A stretch of 42,547 bases of DNA from Mycolicibacterium vulneris (GCF_002104765.1 NZ_NCXM01000042.1:1-42547), one strand, 5' to 3'; numbered from the stretch's first letter, positions 31,795-41,630 are shown. Numbers and translations are program-made. Notes: generated by a model from the sequence alone, not told the origin.

Positions 31795-32874
31795 GTGGGC
31801 GCTTCGCGGCGGGCGGTGCCATCGCTGGTTCTCGCCGCCGCGCGCGCAGGCAGCAAACGGCTGCGGCTGGTTTGGTTCAACCTGGTGCAGACTGCGGTGG
31901 CCGCGGGCCTGTCCTGGTACCTGGCGCACGATGTCCTGGACCACCCGCAGCCGTTCTTCGCGCCGATCGCGGCCGCGGTGTCGTTGTCGACCAGCAATGT
32001 GCTGCGCGCGCAACGCGCCGTCCAGATGATGATCGGGGTGACCCTGGGGATCGGGGTGGGCTCGCTGGTGCAGGGCCTGCTCGGTCCCGGCGAGGTGCCC
32101 ATCGCGGTGGCCGCGCTGGTGGCGCTGGGCGCCGCGGTGTTCATCGGGGGCGGCTTCATCGGTCACGGCATGATGTTCGCCAACCAGACCGTGGTGTCGG
32201 CGATCCTGGTGCTGGCCCTCTACCGCGGCGGCGTCGGCGTGGAACGCATCTTCGACGCGCTGATCGGCGGTGCGGTGGCCATCGTCTCCGCCATCCTGCT
32301 GTTTCCAGCCGACCCGCTGACGGTGCTGCGCAACGCCCGCGTCGGCGTGCTCGGGGTGCTGCACGACGTGCTGTCCGGGGCCGCGGACGTCGCCGCCGGA
32401 CGCAAGGAGCCGCCGCCGGACTGGCCCCTGACGGCCGTCGACCGGGTGCACGAACAGCTCAGCGGGCTACTCGAGGCGCGCACCACCGCGCGCCAGGTCG
32501 TCACCATCGCGCCGCGACGATGGGGCCTGCGGACCGCGATCCAGGCCGCGGACCATCAGGCCGTGCACGTGGCACTGTTGGCCGGCTCGGTGTTGCAACT
32601 GGCCCGCGCCGTCTCGCCGGGCCCCGATCTCACCTCGGATAGCGGCCGCGAGCGCCTTGCGGAGCCCGTGCCCACTGTGCTGGTGGTGCTGGCGGCCGCG
32701 ACGGCGCTGGCCGACACCGATCCCGCCGGCGCGTGCGCATATGTGGCCTCGGCGCGTCACCACGCCGCGGAACTGCAGTCCGGCGCGCGCGAGAAGACGC
32801 AGGTGATCCTCGCTGACGTCGTCAGCGCCTGCGTCGACGACCTGCAACGGGTCATCGATCTTCGGCACGTCTGA
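31795..32874 (+). CDS. FUSC/aromatic acid exporter-like membrane protein (Rv2571c-like)
   Basis: 359 aa, GTG start. Five or six transmembrane helices in residues 25-185 (VWFNLVQTAVAAGLSWYLAH, FFAPIAAAVSLS, MMIGVTLGIGVGSLVQGLLG, VAALVALGAAVFIGGGFIG, IGGAVAIVSAILLFPADP), then a cytosolic helical domain. This matches the fusaric acid/aromatic acid exporter-like family; transport activity or substrate is not established. Likely co-transcribed with the F420-dependent protein gene. Confidence 0.85.
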   Translation: MGASRRAVPSLVLAAARAGSKRLRLVWFNLVQTAVAAGLSWYLAHDVLDHPQPFFAPIAAAVSLSTSNVLRAQRAVQMMIGVTLGIGVGSLVQGLLGPGEVPIAVAALVALGAAVFIGGGFIGHGMMFANQTVVSAILVLALYRGGVGVERIFDALIGGAVAIVSAILLFPADPLTVLRNARVGVLGVLHDVLSGAADVAAGRKEPPPDWPLTAVDRVHEQLSGLLEARTTARQVVTIAPRRWGLRTAIQAADHQAVHVALLAGSVLQLARAVSPGPDLTSDSGRERLAEPVPTVLVVLAAATALADTDPAGACAYVASARHHAAELQSGAREKTQVILADVVSACVDDLQRVIDLRHV

Positions 32875-32879
32875 GCGCT

Positions 32880-33269
32880 TCAGCGCGAGTCGGCCAGGAA
32901 CTCCTGAACCAACTTTCGCGGCGCCTGGGTCAGCCACGCCTCGGTGATCAGCTCCTCGAGATCACGCACCGAGATTTCGGACAGGTTGACCAGCACCGCG
33001 GGATAGCCGTCGAAATGCGGTGTGGTGAAGTACGTCCCGGGCTCGTCGTCGATCAGCGCGAACTTGACGCCCTCGTCGGACACCCGAACGCCGAGGATCT
33101 CGCCCTGCGGCGGCTGGGGGCCGTCGCGCTCCAGCGCCTCGCGCTCGGAGGGCCGCAGCGGCCGCTCCCAGGCCAGCAATTTCTTGCCGACCCGCCAGTC
33201 ATGCGGTGACGGCTCGGAGGTGAGTGCCAGCTCACCAACGATGCGGGCGACGTCGCCCCACGTGGCCAC
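32880..33269 (-). CDS. MmcQ/YjbR-family protein (Rv2570-like)
   Basis: 129 aa from the GTG at 33269 (VATWGDVARIV); the longer open frame upstream reads as Arg-rich noncoding sequence, and from memory 129 aa is also the M. tuberculosis Rv2570 length. YjbR-like layout: short helix, WRVGKKLLAWERP, GVKFALID, FTTPHFDGYPAVLVNLSEI and a C-terminal helix APRKLVQEFL. These proteins resemble a DNA-binding double-wing fold, but function is unknown. Convergent with the membrane protein gene. Confidence 0.82.
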   Translation of the reverse strand: MATWGDVARIVGELALTSEPSPHDWRVGKKLLAWERPLRPSEREALERDGPQPPQGEILGVRVSDEGVKFALIDDEPGTYFTTPHFDGYPAVLVNLSEISVRDLEELITEAWLTQAPRKLVQEFLADSR

Positions 33270-33397
33270 AACACGATTGTGCTCCCGTTTTGGCGCGAAT
33301 GCCGTCGGATGGGCAAACGGTACGCGACGGGGCGTCCTGCGCACCCCACGCAACCGTCCGGCATGTGATGAGATCAGCGGTGAGGAGGAGTAAGCGC

Positions 33398-34339
33398 TTG
33401 CCAGCAGAATCAGGCGAACCGGGGACCGGGTTCGCACGCCGCCACCGGGTAACCCACCGCACCGAGTACCGCTACTCCGACGTCGTGACCAGCTCTTACG
33501 GCCGCGGATTTCTCACCCCGCGCGACTCGCTGCGGCAGCGCTGTGTCGCGCATCGGCTGATCATCGACCCGGCCCCCGCCGACAGCTCCACCAGCCAGGA
33601 CAGCTACGGCAACATCAGCTCCTATTTCCACGTGACCGAGCCGCACGGGCTCCTGAAGGTGACCAGCGACTCGATCGTCGACGTCTATCCGCCCGGCCCG
33701 GATCTCTACACCGGCGGGCCGGCGGCGCAGCCTTGGGAGAAGGCCCGGCCGGCCGGGTCCGGCGGAGCGCTGGCGACCGAGTTCACCCTGGACCTCAATC
33801 CGCCTGAGATCACCGACGACGTCCGCGACTACGCGGCGCTCAGCTTCACCCCCGGGCGCCCACTGATCGAGGTGCTGGGCGATCTGACGTCGCGCATCTT
33901 CACCGATTTCACCTACCGGTCCGGGTCGACGACGATTTCCACCGGGGTCAATGAGGTTCTGGCCGCCCGCGAGGGGGTATGTCAAGACTTTGCCAGGCTG
34001 GCGATCGCCTGCCTGCGAGCCAACGGGTTGGCGGCCAGTTACGTATCCGGGTACCTGGCCACCGATCCGCCACCCGGAAAGGATCGGATGATCGGCATCG
34101 ATGCCACCCACGCCTGGGCCGCGGTGTGGACTCCGCAGCAGGCCGGCCAATTTGAGTGGTTGGGGCTCGATCCCACCAACGACCAGATGGTCGACGAGCG
34201 CTACATCGTCGTGGGCCGGGGTCGTGACTACGCGGACGTCCCGCCGCTGCGGGGCATCATCTACACCAACTCCGAGCACAGCGTGATCGACGTCGCCGTC
34301 GACGTGGTGCCCTATGAAGGCGAAGTGCTGCATGCGTGA
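33398..34339 (+). CDS. Transglutaminase-like protease-fold protein (Rv2569c-like)
   Basis: 313 aa from the TTG at 33398, chosen because GGAGGAG lies 7 nt upstream and the length then fits the homologue. N-terminal beta domain (HRVTHRTEYRYSDVV) followed by the transglutaminase core: Cys in GVCQDFARLA, His in ATHAWAAVW and Asp in GLDPTND form the catalytic triad. Such proteins hydrolyse or form amide bonds. The last 8 nt overlap the next gene. It shares a neighbourhood with a second transglutaminase-like protein (38295-41630) and an ATP-grasp protein. Confidence 0.88.
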   Translation: MPAESGEPGTGFARRHRVTHRTEYRYSDVVTSSYGRGFLTPRDSLRQRCVAHRLIIDPAPADSSTSQDSYGNISSYFHVTEPHGLLKVTSDSIVDVYPPGPDLYTGGPAAQPWEKARPAGSGGALATEFTLDLNPPEITDDVRDYAALSFTPGRPLIEVLGDLTSRIFTDFTYRSGSTTISTGVNEVLAAREGVCQDFARLAIACLRANGLAASYVSGYLATDPPPGKDRMIGIDATHAWAAVWTPQQAGQFEWLGLDPTNDQMVDERYIVVGRGRDYADVPPLRGIIYTNSEHSVIDVAVDVVPYEGEVLHA

Positions 34340-35387
34340 CTTTACCTGCCCCAACTGCGGCCAGCGCCTCACCTTCGAGAACTCCACCTGCCTGAATTGC
34401 GGTAGCGCGCTGGGGTTTTCGCTGGACCAGATGGCGCTGCTGGTGATCTCGGAGGACGACACAGGCGAGCACGCCGGCTTCGTGCACGCCAGCGAGTATC
34501 AGCTGTGCGCCAATTTACTTCTCGCCGAATGCAATTGGCTGGTCCCGGTCAATACCCCCCGGCTGCTGTGCCCCTCGTGCGCGCTGACAATCGAACGGCC
34601 GAACGACGCCGACACCGTTGGGATGGCCGAGTTCGCCCGGGCCGAGGCCGCCAAGCGCAGGCTGATCGCCGAGCTGAACGAGCTCAAGCTGCCGATCGTC
34701 GGGCGGGACAGGGACCCCGACTACGGCCTGGCGTTCCGGCTGTTGTCCAGCGCGCACGAGAAGGTGATGACCGGACACGAAAACGGGGTCATCACCATCG
34801 ATTTGGCCGAGGGTGACGACGCGCACCGCGAGCAGCTGCGGGTCGAGATGGACGAGCCCTACCGCACCCTGCTGGGGCACTTCCGCCACGAGATCGGGCA
34901 TTACTACTACTACCGGCTGATCGCGCCGTTCAACGACTACGTGGAGCGGTTTAACGAGCTGTTCGGTGACCACGAAGCCGATTATCAGGAGGCGCTCGAC
35001 CGCCACTACAGCGAGGGCGCTCCCGAGGGCTGGCAGGAGGACTTCGTATCGTCCTATGCCACCATGCATCCCGCCGAGGACTGGGCCGAGACGTTCGCCC
35101 ACTACCTGCACATCCGCGACACTCTGGACACCTCGGCGTGGTGCGGACTGGCGCCGGCGTCGGCCACGTTCGACCGGCCCGCCTTGGGCCCCAGCGCTTT
35201 TCAGACGATCATCGACATGTGGCTGCCCTTGTCGTGGTCGCTGAACATGGTGAACCGGTCGATGGGCCACGACGACCTGTACCCGTTCGTGCTGCCGGTC
35301 GCGGTGCTGGAGAAGATGAGGTTCATTCACACCGTGATCGACGAGGTGACCTCGGAGGCCCGCGGTCGCGCCTCGGTAGCCGGCTAG
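34332..35387 (+). CDS. Zinc-ribbon metallopeptidase-like protein (Rv2568c-like)
   Basis: 351 aa from the ATG at 34332, overlapping the transglutaminase gene by 8 nt. A zinc ribbon at the N-terminus (CPNCGQ and CLNCGS, residues 5-27), a second Cys pair CPSCA near 84, then HEIGHYYYY near residue 192 (HEXXH zincin motif) and EDWAETFAHYLH, whose Glu could be the third ligand. Cytosolic, no signal peptide. Proteolytic activity is inferred from the motif. Translationally coupled to the upstream gene. Confidence 0.86.
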   Translation: MRDFTCPNCGQRLTFENSTCLNCGSALGFSLDQMALLVISEDDTGEHAGFVHASEYQLCANLLLAECNWLVPVNTPRLLCPSCALTIERPNDADTVGMAEFARAEAAKRRLIAELNELKLPIVGRDRDPDYGLAFRLLSSAHEKVMTGHENGVITIDLAEGDDAHREQLRVEMDEPYRTLLGHFRHEIGHYYYYRLIAPFNDYVERFNELFGDHEADYQEALDRHYSEGAPEGWQEDFVSSYATMHPAEDWAETFAHYLHIRDTLDTSAWCGLAPASATFDRPALGPSAFQTIIDMWLPLSWSLNMVNRSMGHDDLYPFVLPVAVLEKMRFIHTVIDEVTSEARGRASVAG

Positions 35388-35393
35388 AGTACG

Positions 35394-35520
35394 GTGTGCT
35401 TCTCGATCACGGCGGACCTGGTGGTGGCTGGCGAACCTGGTGGGGCTGATCGCGGTCGCGATCCTCTACACGCAGGCGTTCGCGTCGCTGTGGTGCACCG
35501 GGCGACATCCAACGCGTGAG
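35394..35520 (+). pseudogene. Remnant of a DUF6629-type membrane protein gene
   Basis: A GTG opens VCFSITADLVV, the typical start of this family, but continues out of frame. The +1 frame then gives WWWLANLVGLIAVAILYTQAFASLWC, typical of the family's last helix. The large middle of the gene is gone, leaving both ends joined with a frame change. Confidence 0.55.
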
Positions 35521-35526
35521 GCTAGA

Positions 35527-35642
35527 CCGGATTGCCGCACTCCTCCGCACCCCGCTTCGCGGGCTGCATCGTCGTGCGGCTCGGCCGGATTGCCGCACTC
35601 CTCCGCACCCCGCTTCGCGGGCTGCATCGTCGTGCGGCTAGG
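35527..35642. repeat. 58-bp tandem direct repeat, two copies
   Basis: Copies at 35527-35584 and 35585-35642 differ only at one base near the end (CGGCTCGG against CGGCTAGG). Each contains the hairpin CCCGC-TTC-GCGGG. The same motif start (CCGG) begins again at 35643. It fills the space between the DUF6629 remnant and the end of the ATP-grasp gene, reaching its stop codon. Confidence 0.88.
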
Positions 35643-38295
35643 CCGGCATGACGCGTCGTTCGTCGGGACCCCAAATCGGTTGCATGCCACCGGGCAGCGC
35701 CAGCTGGGTGGTGGTGATGACCTCGGCCAGGTTGTGCAGCTCGCCATGCACCGCAGCGAGCAGCGCCGCCAGCTCGGCACGCCGGCCGTCGCCGCCGACC
35801 CGTTGGAGCTCCGCGGGATGGGATCGCCGCAGCAGGGTGCCGATCTCGTCCACCAGCCGTTCGGGGCGCGACGAACCCGACGAGCCGGGCAGGTCCCGGA
35901 GATCGATCCGCAGCCGTTCCAACTGGTAGAGCAGCGACCGCGGGTTCTGCGCGTCGAACAGCATCAGCTCGGCCATGGCGGCCACGCTGATCTTGCCCAC
36001 CGTGCGGCGCCGGTAGATGACCGAGGACTCGCACGCCACCAGGGTGGACTCGATGACGGTCTGCTCGGCCGCGGCGCCGCGGCCGACGGTCAGTGTGGCT
36101 TGCAGCAACGCCGTCAGCCACAGGCCGCGTTCGATCCGTTTCCCGATGTCCATCATCGTCCAGCCGACGTCGCGCACCATCGACTCGCTGGCCACCCCGG
36201 ACAGGGTCAGCATGCCGGCCAGCGTCTGGGCCTGGGCCCCGGTGAGCAGGGCGTCGGCCTCGGAAAGCGATTCCGGCGGTTCGCTTTCCAGTGCCAGCGC
36301 GCGTTCCACCGCGGCCAGCACCATCCAGGTGTCGTTCGACATCTGGTCGCGCACCGCCCGCGCGGCCAGCGCCAAACCCTCCACCGATTGCACCAGCGAG
36401 CCGGGCCGGTGCGGATCGAAGGTGAGCGACCACAGCGTGGAGGGGGCGATCGCGATCATCTCGGCGTGGTCGCCGCCGCTGTCGGCCGCGATGTCGGTTC
36501 CGGTGATGCGGCCCAGCGCGGTCATCAGCACCGGCACGCATTCGCTTTCCTCGCTGTGCTGGTGGTGGCGGTAGACGTGGAACCGGTCGCGGGTGACGAT
36601 CAGCAGCCGCGCCATGCTTTCCGCGCGCTCGCCGTAGCGGCCGATCCAGAACAGGTCGGACAGCACGCGCGGGGAGCTGACGCCCCAGGTGCCCGCGGCC
36701 GTCTTGGCCGGCGGCTCCGGCGTCGGCAGGCTGATCGCCTCGGCGCGGGCCCGCTCGGTGGGCCGCACCCAGACATCTTTTGCCGCAATGGTTTTCAGTG
36801 TGTATGCTGCGGATCCGGGCGCTAGCACGTAGCCGATGCCGCCGATCATCGGTGCGTAGCCGCCGCGCTGGGCCACGGTGAACAACCGGATGCCGACACC
36901 CGCCGACGACAGCACGCCGGCGTGGTCAGTGGGTGCGGACGAGAATTGCGGCAGTTCCTGGCCGATCCACTGCCACGGCGTCTGCTCGATGCGGGCCGCC
37001 ACCCGTGTCAGTTGCTGAGCCGAAAGTGTGGGCCCGACAAGGGTTTTCTCGCCGACAGTGGACTTAATCAACAACGACGACAGGTTCGCCAGCAGGTGTG
37101 CGCGCTCGCTGGCGATGCCGCCCCAGTAGACCTGGGCGGTGGGCAGCAGCAGCGTTTCCGACAGCAGGCGCTCGGCCATCGCGGGCAGGAAGCGCAGCAG
37201 CCCAGGGTTTTCCAGAATTCCGCTGCCCAGCGTGTTGACCACGGTCACCGTCCCGCGGTGCTGGGCCTCCACCAAACCGGCCACCCCGAGCCGGGAGTCG
37301 GCGCGCAGATCCAGCGGGTCGGTGTACTCGGCGTCGACCCGGCGCAGCACGACGTCGACGCGCTTCAGCGTGCCCAGCGAGCGCATCCACAACATGCCGT
37401 CACGCACCACCAGATCGGCGCTTTCCACCAACGGAAAACCCAGCAGCGTGGCCAGATACGCCTGGTCGAACGCGGTCTCGGAGTAGATGCCCGGGGACAG
37501 CACCACTACGACCGGGTCCCGGGCGTCATCGGGTGCCGCGTCGATCAGAGCCAGCCGCAGCGCCTGGGCGAACGGCGTCGTCGGCCGCGGCGCGATGCGC
37601 TCGTAGAGCTCGGGAATCGAGTGCGCGACCACGCGCCGGTCGGCCAGCGCGTACCCGGCTCCCGAGGGCGCCTGGGTGCGGTCGCCGTTGACGACGAATT
37701 CGCCGTCCGGTCGCCGGCTGACGTCGCAGGCGTGCATGAAAAGCTGGTGGCGGCCCGGGATTTCGATGCCGTTGGCCGCGCGCACGTACCCGGGGTGGCC
37801 GAACAGCAACTCGGGGGGCAGGACGCCTTCGGTGAGCAGGCTGCGCGGACCGTACAGGTCGGCCAGCACGGCGTCGAGCACCCGCGAACGTTGCAGCAGG
37901 CCGGCCTCGAGCACCTCCCAGTCGGCCGCGGACAGCACGATCGGCAGGGTGTCCAGCTGCCAAGGCCGGGGCTCCTGCCCGCGACCGCCGGGCTTGACGT
38001 CGGTGTAGGTGATGCCGTCGTTGTCGATGAGGTCGTGCACCACCGAGCGCAGCCGGTCCAGCCCGGCGCGCCCGCGCTCGGCGATGGTGTCGGCCAGCTC
38101 CGCCCACGCCGGGCGCACGTTGCCGTCTTGGTCGACGAACTCGTCATAGCCGCTCGCCGGGCCGTGCCGCAGGTCGAAGAGCGCTTCCTGGGCCCGCGCG
38201 GCGCGGTAACCGGCGAGCAGGCGGTCGGCGTCATAGCGCGCGGTGCCGGCCGCTGACGGTGCACCGGTCCCGAATGTCATGTCCGCAAACGCCAT
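35638..38295 (-). CDS. Circularly permuted ATP-grasp protein fused to an alpha-E domain (Rv2567-like)
   Basis: 885 aa from the ATG at 38295, whose A is shared with the upstream gene's TAA (TAATG), so translation is coupled. The first part (about 1-520) is the circularly permuted ATP-grasp domain with blocks such as VNTLGSGILENPGLL and DVVLRRVDAEYTDPLDL; ATP-grasp enzymes ligate amides. Residues about 560-870 are the alpha-helical alpha-E domain (LFWIGRYGERAESMARLL). The family often stands next to transglutaminase-like genes, as here, and has been predicted to form and release peptide-linked products. Fusion of the two domains is usual in mycobacteria. Confidence 0.9.
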   Translation of the reverse strand: MAFADMTFGTGAPSAAGTARYDADRLLAGYRAARAQEALFDLRHGPASGYDEFVDQDGNVRPAWAELADTIAERGRAGLDRLRSVVHDLIDNDGITYTDVKPGGRGQEPRPWQLDTLPIVLSAADWEVLEAGLLQRSRVLDAVLADLYGPRSLLTEGVLPPELLFGHPGYVRAANGIEIPGRHQLFMHACDVSRRPDGEFVVNGDRTQAPSGAGYALADRRVVAHSIPELYERIAPRPTTPFAQALRLALIDAAPDDARDPVVVVLSPGIYSETAFDQAYLATLLGFPLVESADLVVRDGMLWMRSLGTLKRVDVVLRRVDAEYTDPLDLRADSRLGVAGLVEAQHRGTVTVVNTLGSGILENPGLLRFLPAMAERLLSETLLLPTAQVYWGGIASERAHLLANLSSLLIKSTVGEKTLVGPTLSAQQLTRVAARIEQTPWQWIGQELPQFSSAPTDHAGVLSSAGVGIRLFTVAQRGGYAPMIGGIGYVLAPGSAAYTLKTIAAKDVWVRPTERARAEAISLPTPEPPAKTAAGTWGVSSPRVLSDLFWIGRYGERAESMARLLIVTRDRFHVYRHHQHSEESECVPVLMTALGRITGTDIAADSGGDHAEMIAIAPSTLWSLTFDPHRPGSLVQSVEGLALAARAVRDQMSNDTWMVLAAVERALALESEPPESLSEADALLTGAQAQTLAGMLTLSGVASESMVRDVGWTMMDIGKRIERGLWLTALLQATLTVGRGAAAEQTVIESTLVACESSVIYRRRTVGKISVAAMAELMLFDAQNPRSLLYQLERLRIDLRDLPGSSGSSRPERLVDEIGTLLRRSHPAELQRVGGDGRRAELAALLAAVHGELHNLAEVITTTQLALPGGMQPIWGPDERRVMPA

Positions 38296-41200
38296 TACTG
38301 CGCAACGGTACGCACGCGGCGCAGGTCGAGGATGCCTGGCGCGCCGACATCGGTGAGGATCCGGGCCTGCTTCTCGCGGATGCCGGACAGGTCGAGTTTG
38401 CCGGGGGTGAAGCCGGTCGCCTCGAAGCGGCGGGCGCGGCGTGCCTCGGCCTCCACGGCGTTGACCGGCGGCGTGTCGTAGGCCCGCCCGCCGGGGTGGG
38501 CGACGTGGTACGTGCAGCCCCCGCGCGACGTGCCGGTGGTGAGGTCGATCAGTTCGAACCGCAACGGCCCGTCGGCCGAGATGGTGGAGTGCAGCGCGCT
38601 GGGCGGCTGCCAGGCCTTGAACCGAACCCCGCCCACGTGGATGTCGGGATTGTCGGTGGCCAGCAACGGCACCGGATAGCCGTTGACCGTCAACACATAA
38701 CGGTGGCGGTCGGCCCCGATGATGCGGACCTGGATGCGCTCGACCGAGGAGTCGACGTAGCGCGCGGTGCCCGTGGCGGTCGACTCCTCGCCCAGCGTGG
38801 TCCACGGCTCGATGGCCCCGCGCAGTTCGATCTCCACGCCGTCGAACACCGCGGTCCCGATGCGCGGGAACCGGAACTCGGTGAACGGATCCAGCCAGCT
38901 GGTCTCGAACGCGATGCCGTGCGCTCGCAGGTCCGCCGCGACGTCGGCGATGTCATGAATCAGGAAGTGCGGCAACAGGTATCGGCCGTGCAGGTTGGCT
39001 CCGTGGCGGATCAGCGGCGCGCGCAGCGGCTCGTCCCAGAACCACGCGACCAAAGAGCGCACCAACAGCGACTGCACCATGGCCATGCGCAGGTGCGGCG
39101 GCATCTCGAAGCCGCGCAGCTCCAGCAGGCCGAGCCGGCCGCGGGCGCTGTCGGGGCTGTAGAGCTTGTCGATGCAGAACTCGGCGCGGTGGGTATTGCC
39201 GGTGATGTCGGTGAGCAGGTGCCGCAGCGCGCGGTCGATCACCCACGGCTTGGTGGCGCCACCGCCGCCCAGCCGGGCTATCTCGGCGAACGCGATCTCG
39301 AGCTCGTAGAGGGCCTCGGCGCGGCCCTCGTCCACCCGCGGCGCCTGCGACGTGGTGCCCACGAACCGGCCGGCGAACAGGTATGACAGCGACGGGTGGC
39401 GCTGCCAGTACGTCAGCAGCGACACCAGCAGGTCGGGGCGGCGCAGCAACGGTGAGTCCGCGGGCGTCACGCCACCCAGGGTGATGTGGTTGCCGCCGCC
39501 GGTGCCGCCGTGCGTGCCGTCGACCTCGAAGGACTCGGTGGACAGGCGGGCCAGCCGGGCCTGCGCGTACAGCGTTTCCAGCTGCTGGTTCTGTTCGTCG
39601 AAGCTGGCGGTGGGCGCGACGTTGACCTCGATGACGCCGGGGTCCGGGGTGATGGTGGTCGAGCGCAGCCGCGGGTCCGGCGGGGGATCGTAACCCTCGA
39701 TCACCACCGGGCAGTCCGCCTTCGCCGCCGCGGCCTCGACCCGCGCGATGAGATCGACGTAGTGCTCCAGCGCCTCGGTGGGCGGCAGGAAGACGTAGAG
39801 CAGCCCGTCCCGAATCTCGGTGACCAGCGCGGTCGGCGGCGCGCCGTCGGCGTCGACGACTACTGCGCTCGCGGCGGCTTTCGCCGCCAGCTCGGGTCTT
39901 ACTGACAGGGGATCGGCCTCGAACGACGGGCGCGGCGGTGTCCAGCTGATCGAGTCCAGCGGCAGTCGCAGCCCCGCCGGAGAATCCCCGGGCAGCAACA
40001 CGATACGGCCGCGGCGCAGCCGCCAGTCGGCGCTGGCCCATCCGAGGTCATCGTCTCGCCGGTGCAGCGGAAGCACGAACGCCGCCGGGGCCGTGACGGA
40101 TTCGTCCAAACGGGCCAGCAGCGCCGCGCGGCTCGTGGGGGAGTCGGTTTCCAGGTCGTCGGCGGCGTCCACCGGAACCCCTTCGGGCTCAAGGACTTTG
40201 GCGGACAGCCGATGTAGCGGGTCCTCGTAGGCCGGCCGCACCTGCGAGGCCGGCAGCCCCAGGCCGTCGGCGATCCCGGCGAGCACCCGATGGGCCGCCT
40301 CGCCGTCGACGGGGCGCCGCTGCCGGTCGCTCCAGGGGTCGGCCAGCAGGGCCTCGTCGGTCCACAGCGGACGCCCGTCGGTGCGCCAATGCAGCGCAAT
40401 CTGCCAGCGGGGCAACGGTTCTCCGGGATACCAGCGACCCTGACCGCGCTGGATCACACCGCCCGGCGCCCACACGGATTTCAGGCGGGCGGCCAGATCG
40501 GAGGCGCATTGCCGCTTGTGCGGACCGTCGGCGGCGGTGGTCCATTCCTTCGCCGACTTGGGGTGGATGTCCACCGCAACGAAGGTCGGCTCACCGCCGA
40601 CGGTCAGCCGGACGTCGGCCGCGGCCAGCCGCTCGTCGACGAGCCGGCCGACGTCGCGGATCGTCCGCCACGCATCGTCGGAGTACGGCAGTGTGACGCG
40701 CGGATCCTCGTGCACCCGGGTGACGGTGTTCGAGAACTCCAGCGTCGAGGCACAGGGTTCGGTGCCCCCGCTGATCGGCGCCGCCGACGTCGGGTGCGGC
40801 GTGGCCGCCAGCGGAATGTGGCCCTCGCCCGCGAACAGCCCGGACGTCGGATCGAGCCCGATCCACCCTGCCCCCGGGATGTACACCTCGGTCCAGGCGT
40901 GCAGGTCGGTGAAGTCCGCGGCTGGTCCCGACGGCCCGTCGAGCGCCTCGACGTCGGAGGCCAGCTGCACCAGGTAGCCGGACACGAAGCGGGCGGCCAG
41001 CCCCAGCTGGCGCAGGATCGACACCAGCAGCCACGCCGAGTCGCGACACGAGCCGACCCCGGCGCGCAGCGTGTAGTCCGGCGTCTGCACACCGGGTTCC
41101 ATCCGCAGGCTGTAGGCGACGTCGGCGTTGATCGCACGGTTGAGCTCGACCAGCATGTCGATGGTGCGAGTGCCGTCGCGCACCGAGAAATTACTCAGCC

Positions 41201-41630
41201 AGGCCCGCACCAGCTCGCCCGGGCCCGAGCCGTCGCCCTCTTCGTCGACCGGCCGCAGGTAGGGCTCCAGGTCCTCGGCCACCTCCTTGGGGTAGGTCAG
41301 CCCGGCCCGTCCCTTGCCTGGGACCCACCGTTCGGCCCAGTCCTCGATGAAGAAGTCGAACGGGTTGATGACCTTGAGGTCGGCGATCAGCCCGACGGTG
41401 ATGCTCAGTTGTTGCATCGGAGTCGGAAACACCAGCCGGGCAAGGAAATTGCCCACCGCGTCCTGCTGCCAGTTGATGAAGTGTTCGTCGGGCTCGATGC
41501 GCAACGAGTACGCCTCGATGGGCGTGCGGGTGTGGGGCGCCGGGCGCAGCCGCACGATGTGCGGATACACCCGGACCAGCCGGTCAAAGGTGTAGCTGGT
41601 GCGGTGCTCCAGCGCAACTTTGATGCTCAT
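38295..41630 (-). CDS. Large transglutaminase-like/DUF2126 protein (Rv2566-like)
   Basis: 1111 aa from the ATG at 41630; frame also open upstream but without homologous content. N-terminal transglutaminase-like domain: Cys in GVGSCRDSAWLL, His in DLHAWTEVY, Asp in GLDPTSG. The second half is DUF2126, with HGGTGGGNHITLGG, ITGNTHRAEFCIDKLY and AMVQSLLVRSLVAWFW. Forms the upstream half of a coupled pair with the ATP-grasp/alpha-E gene. No signal peptide. Together they suggest synthesis or processing of an amide-linked peptide; the product is unknown. Confidence 0.9.
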   Translation of the reverse strand: MSIKVALEHRTSYTFDRLVRVYPHIVRLRPAPHTRTPIEAYSLRIEPDEHFINWQQDAVGNFLARLVFPTPMQQLSITVGLIADLKVINPFDFFIEDWAERWVPGKGRAGLTYPKEVAEDLEPYLRPVDEEGDGSGPGELVRAWLSNFSVRDGTRTIDMLVELNRAINADVAYSLRMEPGVQTPDYTLRAGVGSCRDSAWLLVSILRQLGLAARFVSGYLVQLASDVEALDGPSGPAADFTDLHAWTEVYIPGAGWIGLDPTSGLFAGEGHIPLAATPHPTSAAPISGGTEPCASTLEFSNTVTRVHEDPRVTLPYSDDAWRTIRDVGRLVDERLAAADVRLTVGGEPTFVAVDIHPKSAKEWTTAADGPHKRQCASDLAARLKSVWAPGGVIQRGQGRWYPGEPLPRWQIALHWRTDGRPLWTDEALLADPWSDRQRRPVDGEAAHRVLAGIADGLGLPASQVRPAYEDPLHRLSAKVLEPEGVPVDAADDLETDSPTSRAALLARLDESVTAPAAFVLPLHRRDDDLGWASADWRLRRGRIVLLPGDSPAGLRLPLDSISWTPPRPSFEADPLSVRPELAAKAAASAVVVDADGAPPTALVTEIRDGLLYVFLPPTEALEHYVDLIARVEAAAAKADCPVVIEGYDPPPDPRLRSTTITPDPGVIEVNVAPTASFDEQNQQLETLYAQARLARLSTESFEVDGTHGGTGGGNHITLGGVTPADSPLLRRPDLLVSLLTYWQRHPSLSYLFAGRFVGTTSQAPRVDEGRAEALYELEIAFAEIARLGGGGATKPWVIDRALRHLLTDITGNTHRAEFCIDKLYSPDSARGRLGLLELRGFEMPPHLRMAMVQSLLVRSLVAWFWDEPLRAPLIRHGANLHGRYLLPHFLIHDIADVAADLRAHGIAFETSWLDPFTEFRFPRIGTAVFDGVEIELRGAIEPWTTLGEESTATGTARYVDSSVERIQVRIIGADRHRYVLTVNGYPVPLLATDNPDIHVGGVRFKAWQPPSALHSTISADGPLRFELIDLTTGTSRGGCTYHVAHPGGRAYDTPPVNAVEAEARRARRFEATGFTPGKLDLSGIREKQARILTDVGAPGILDLRRVRTVAQ

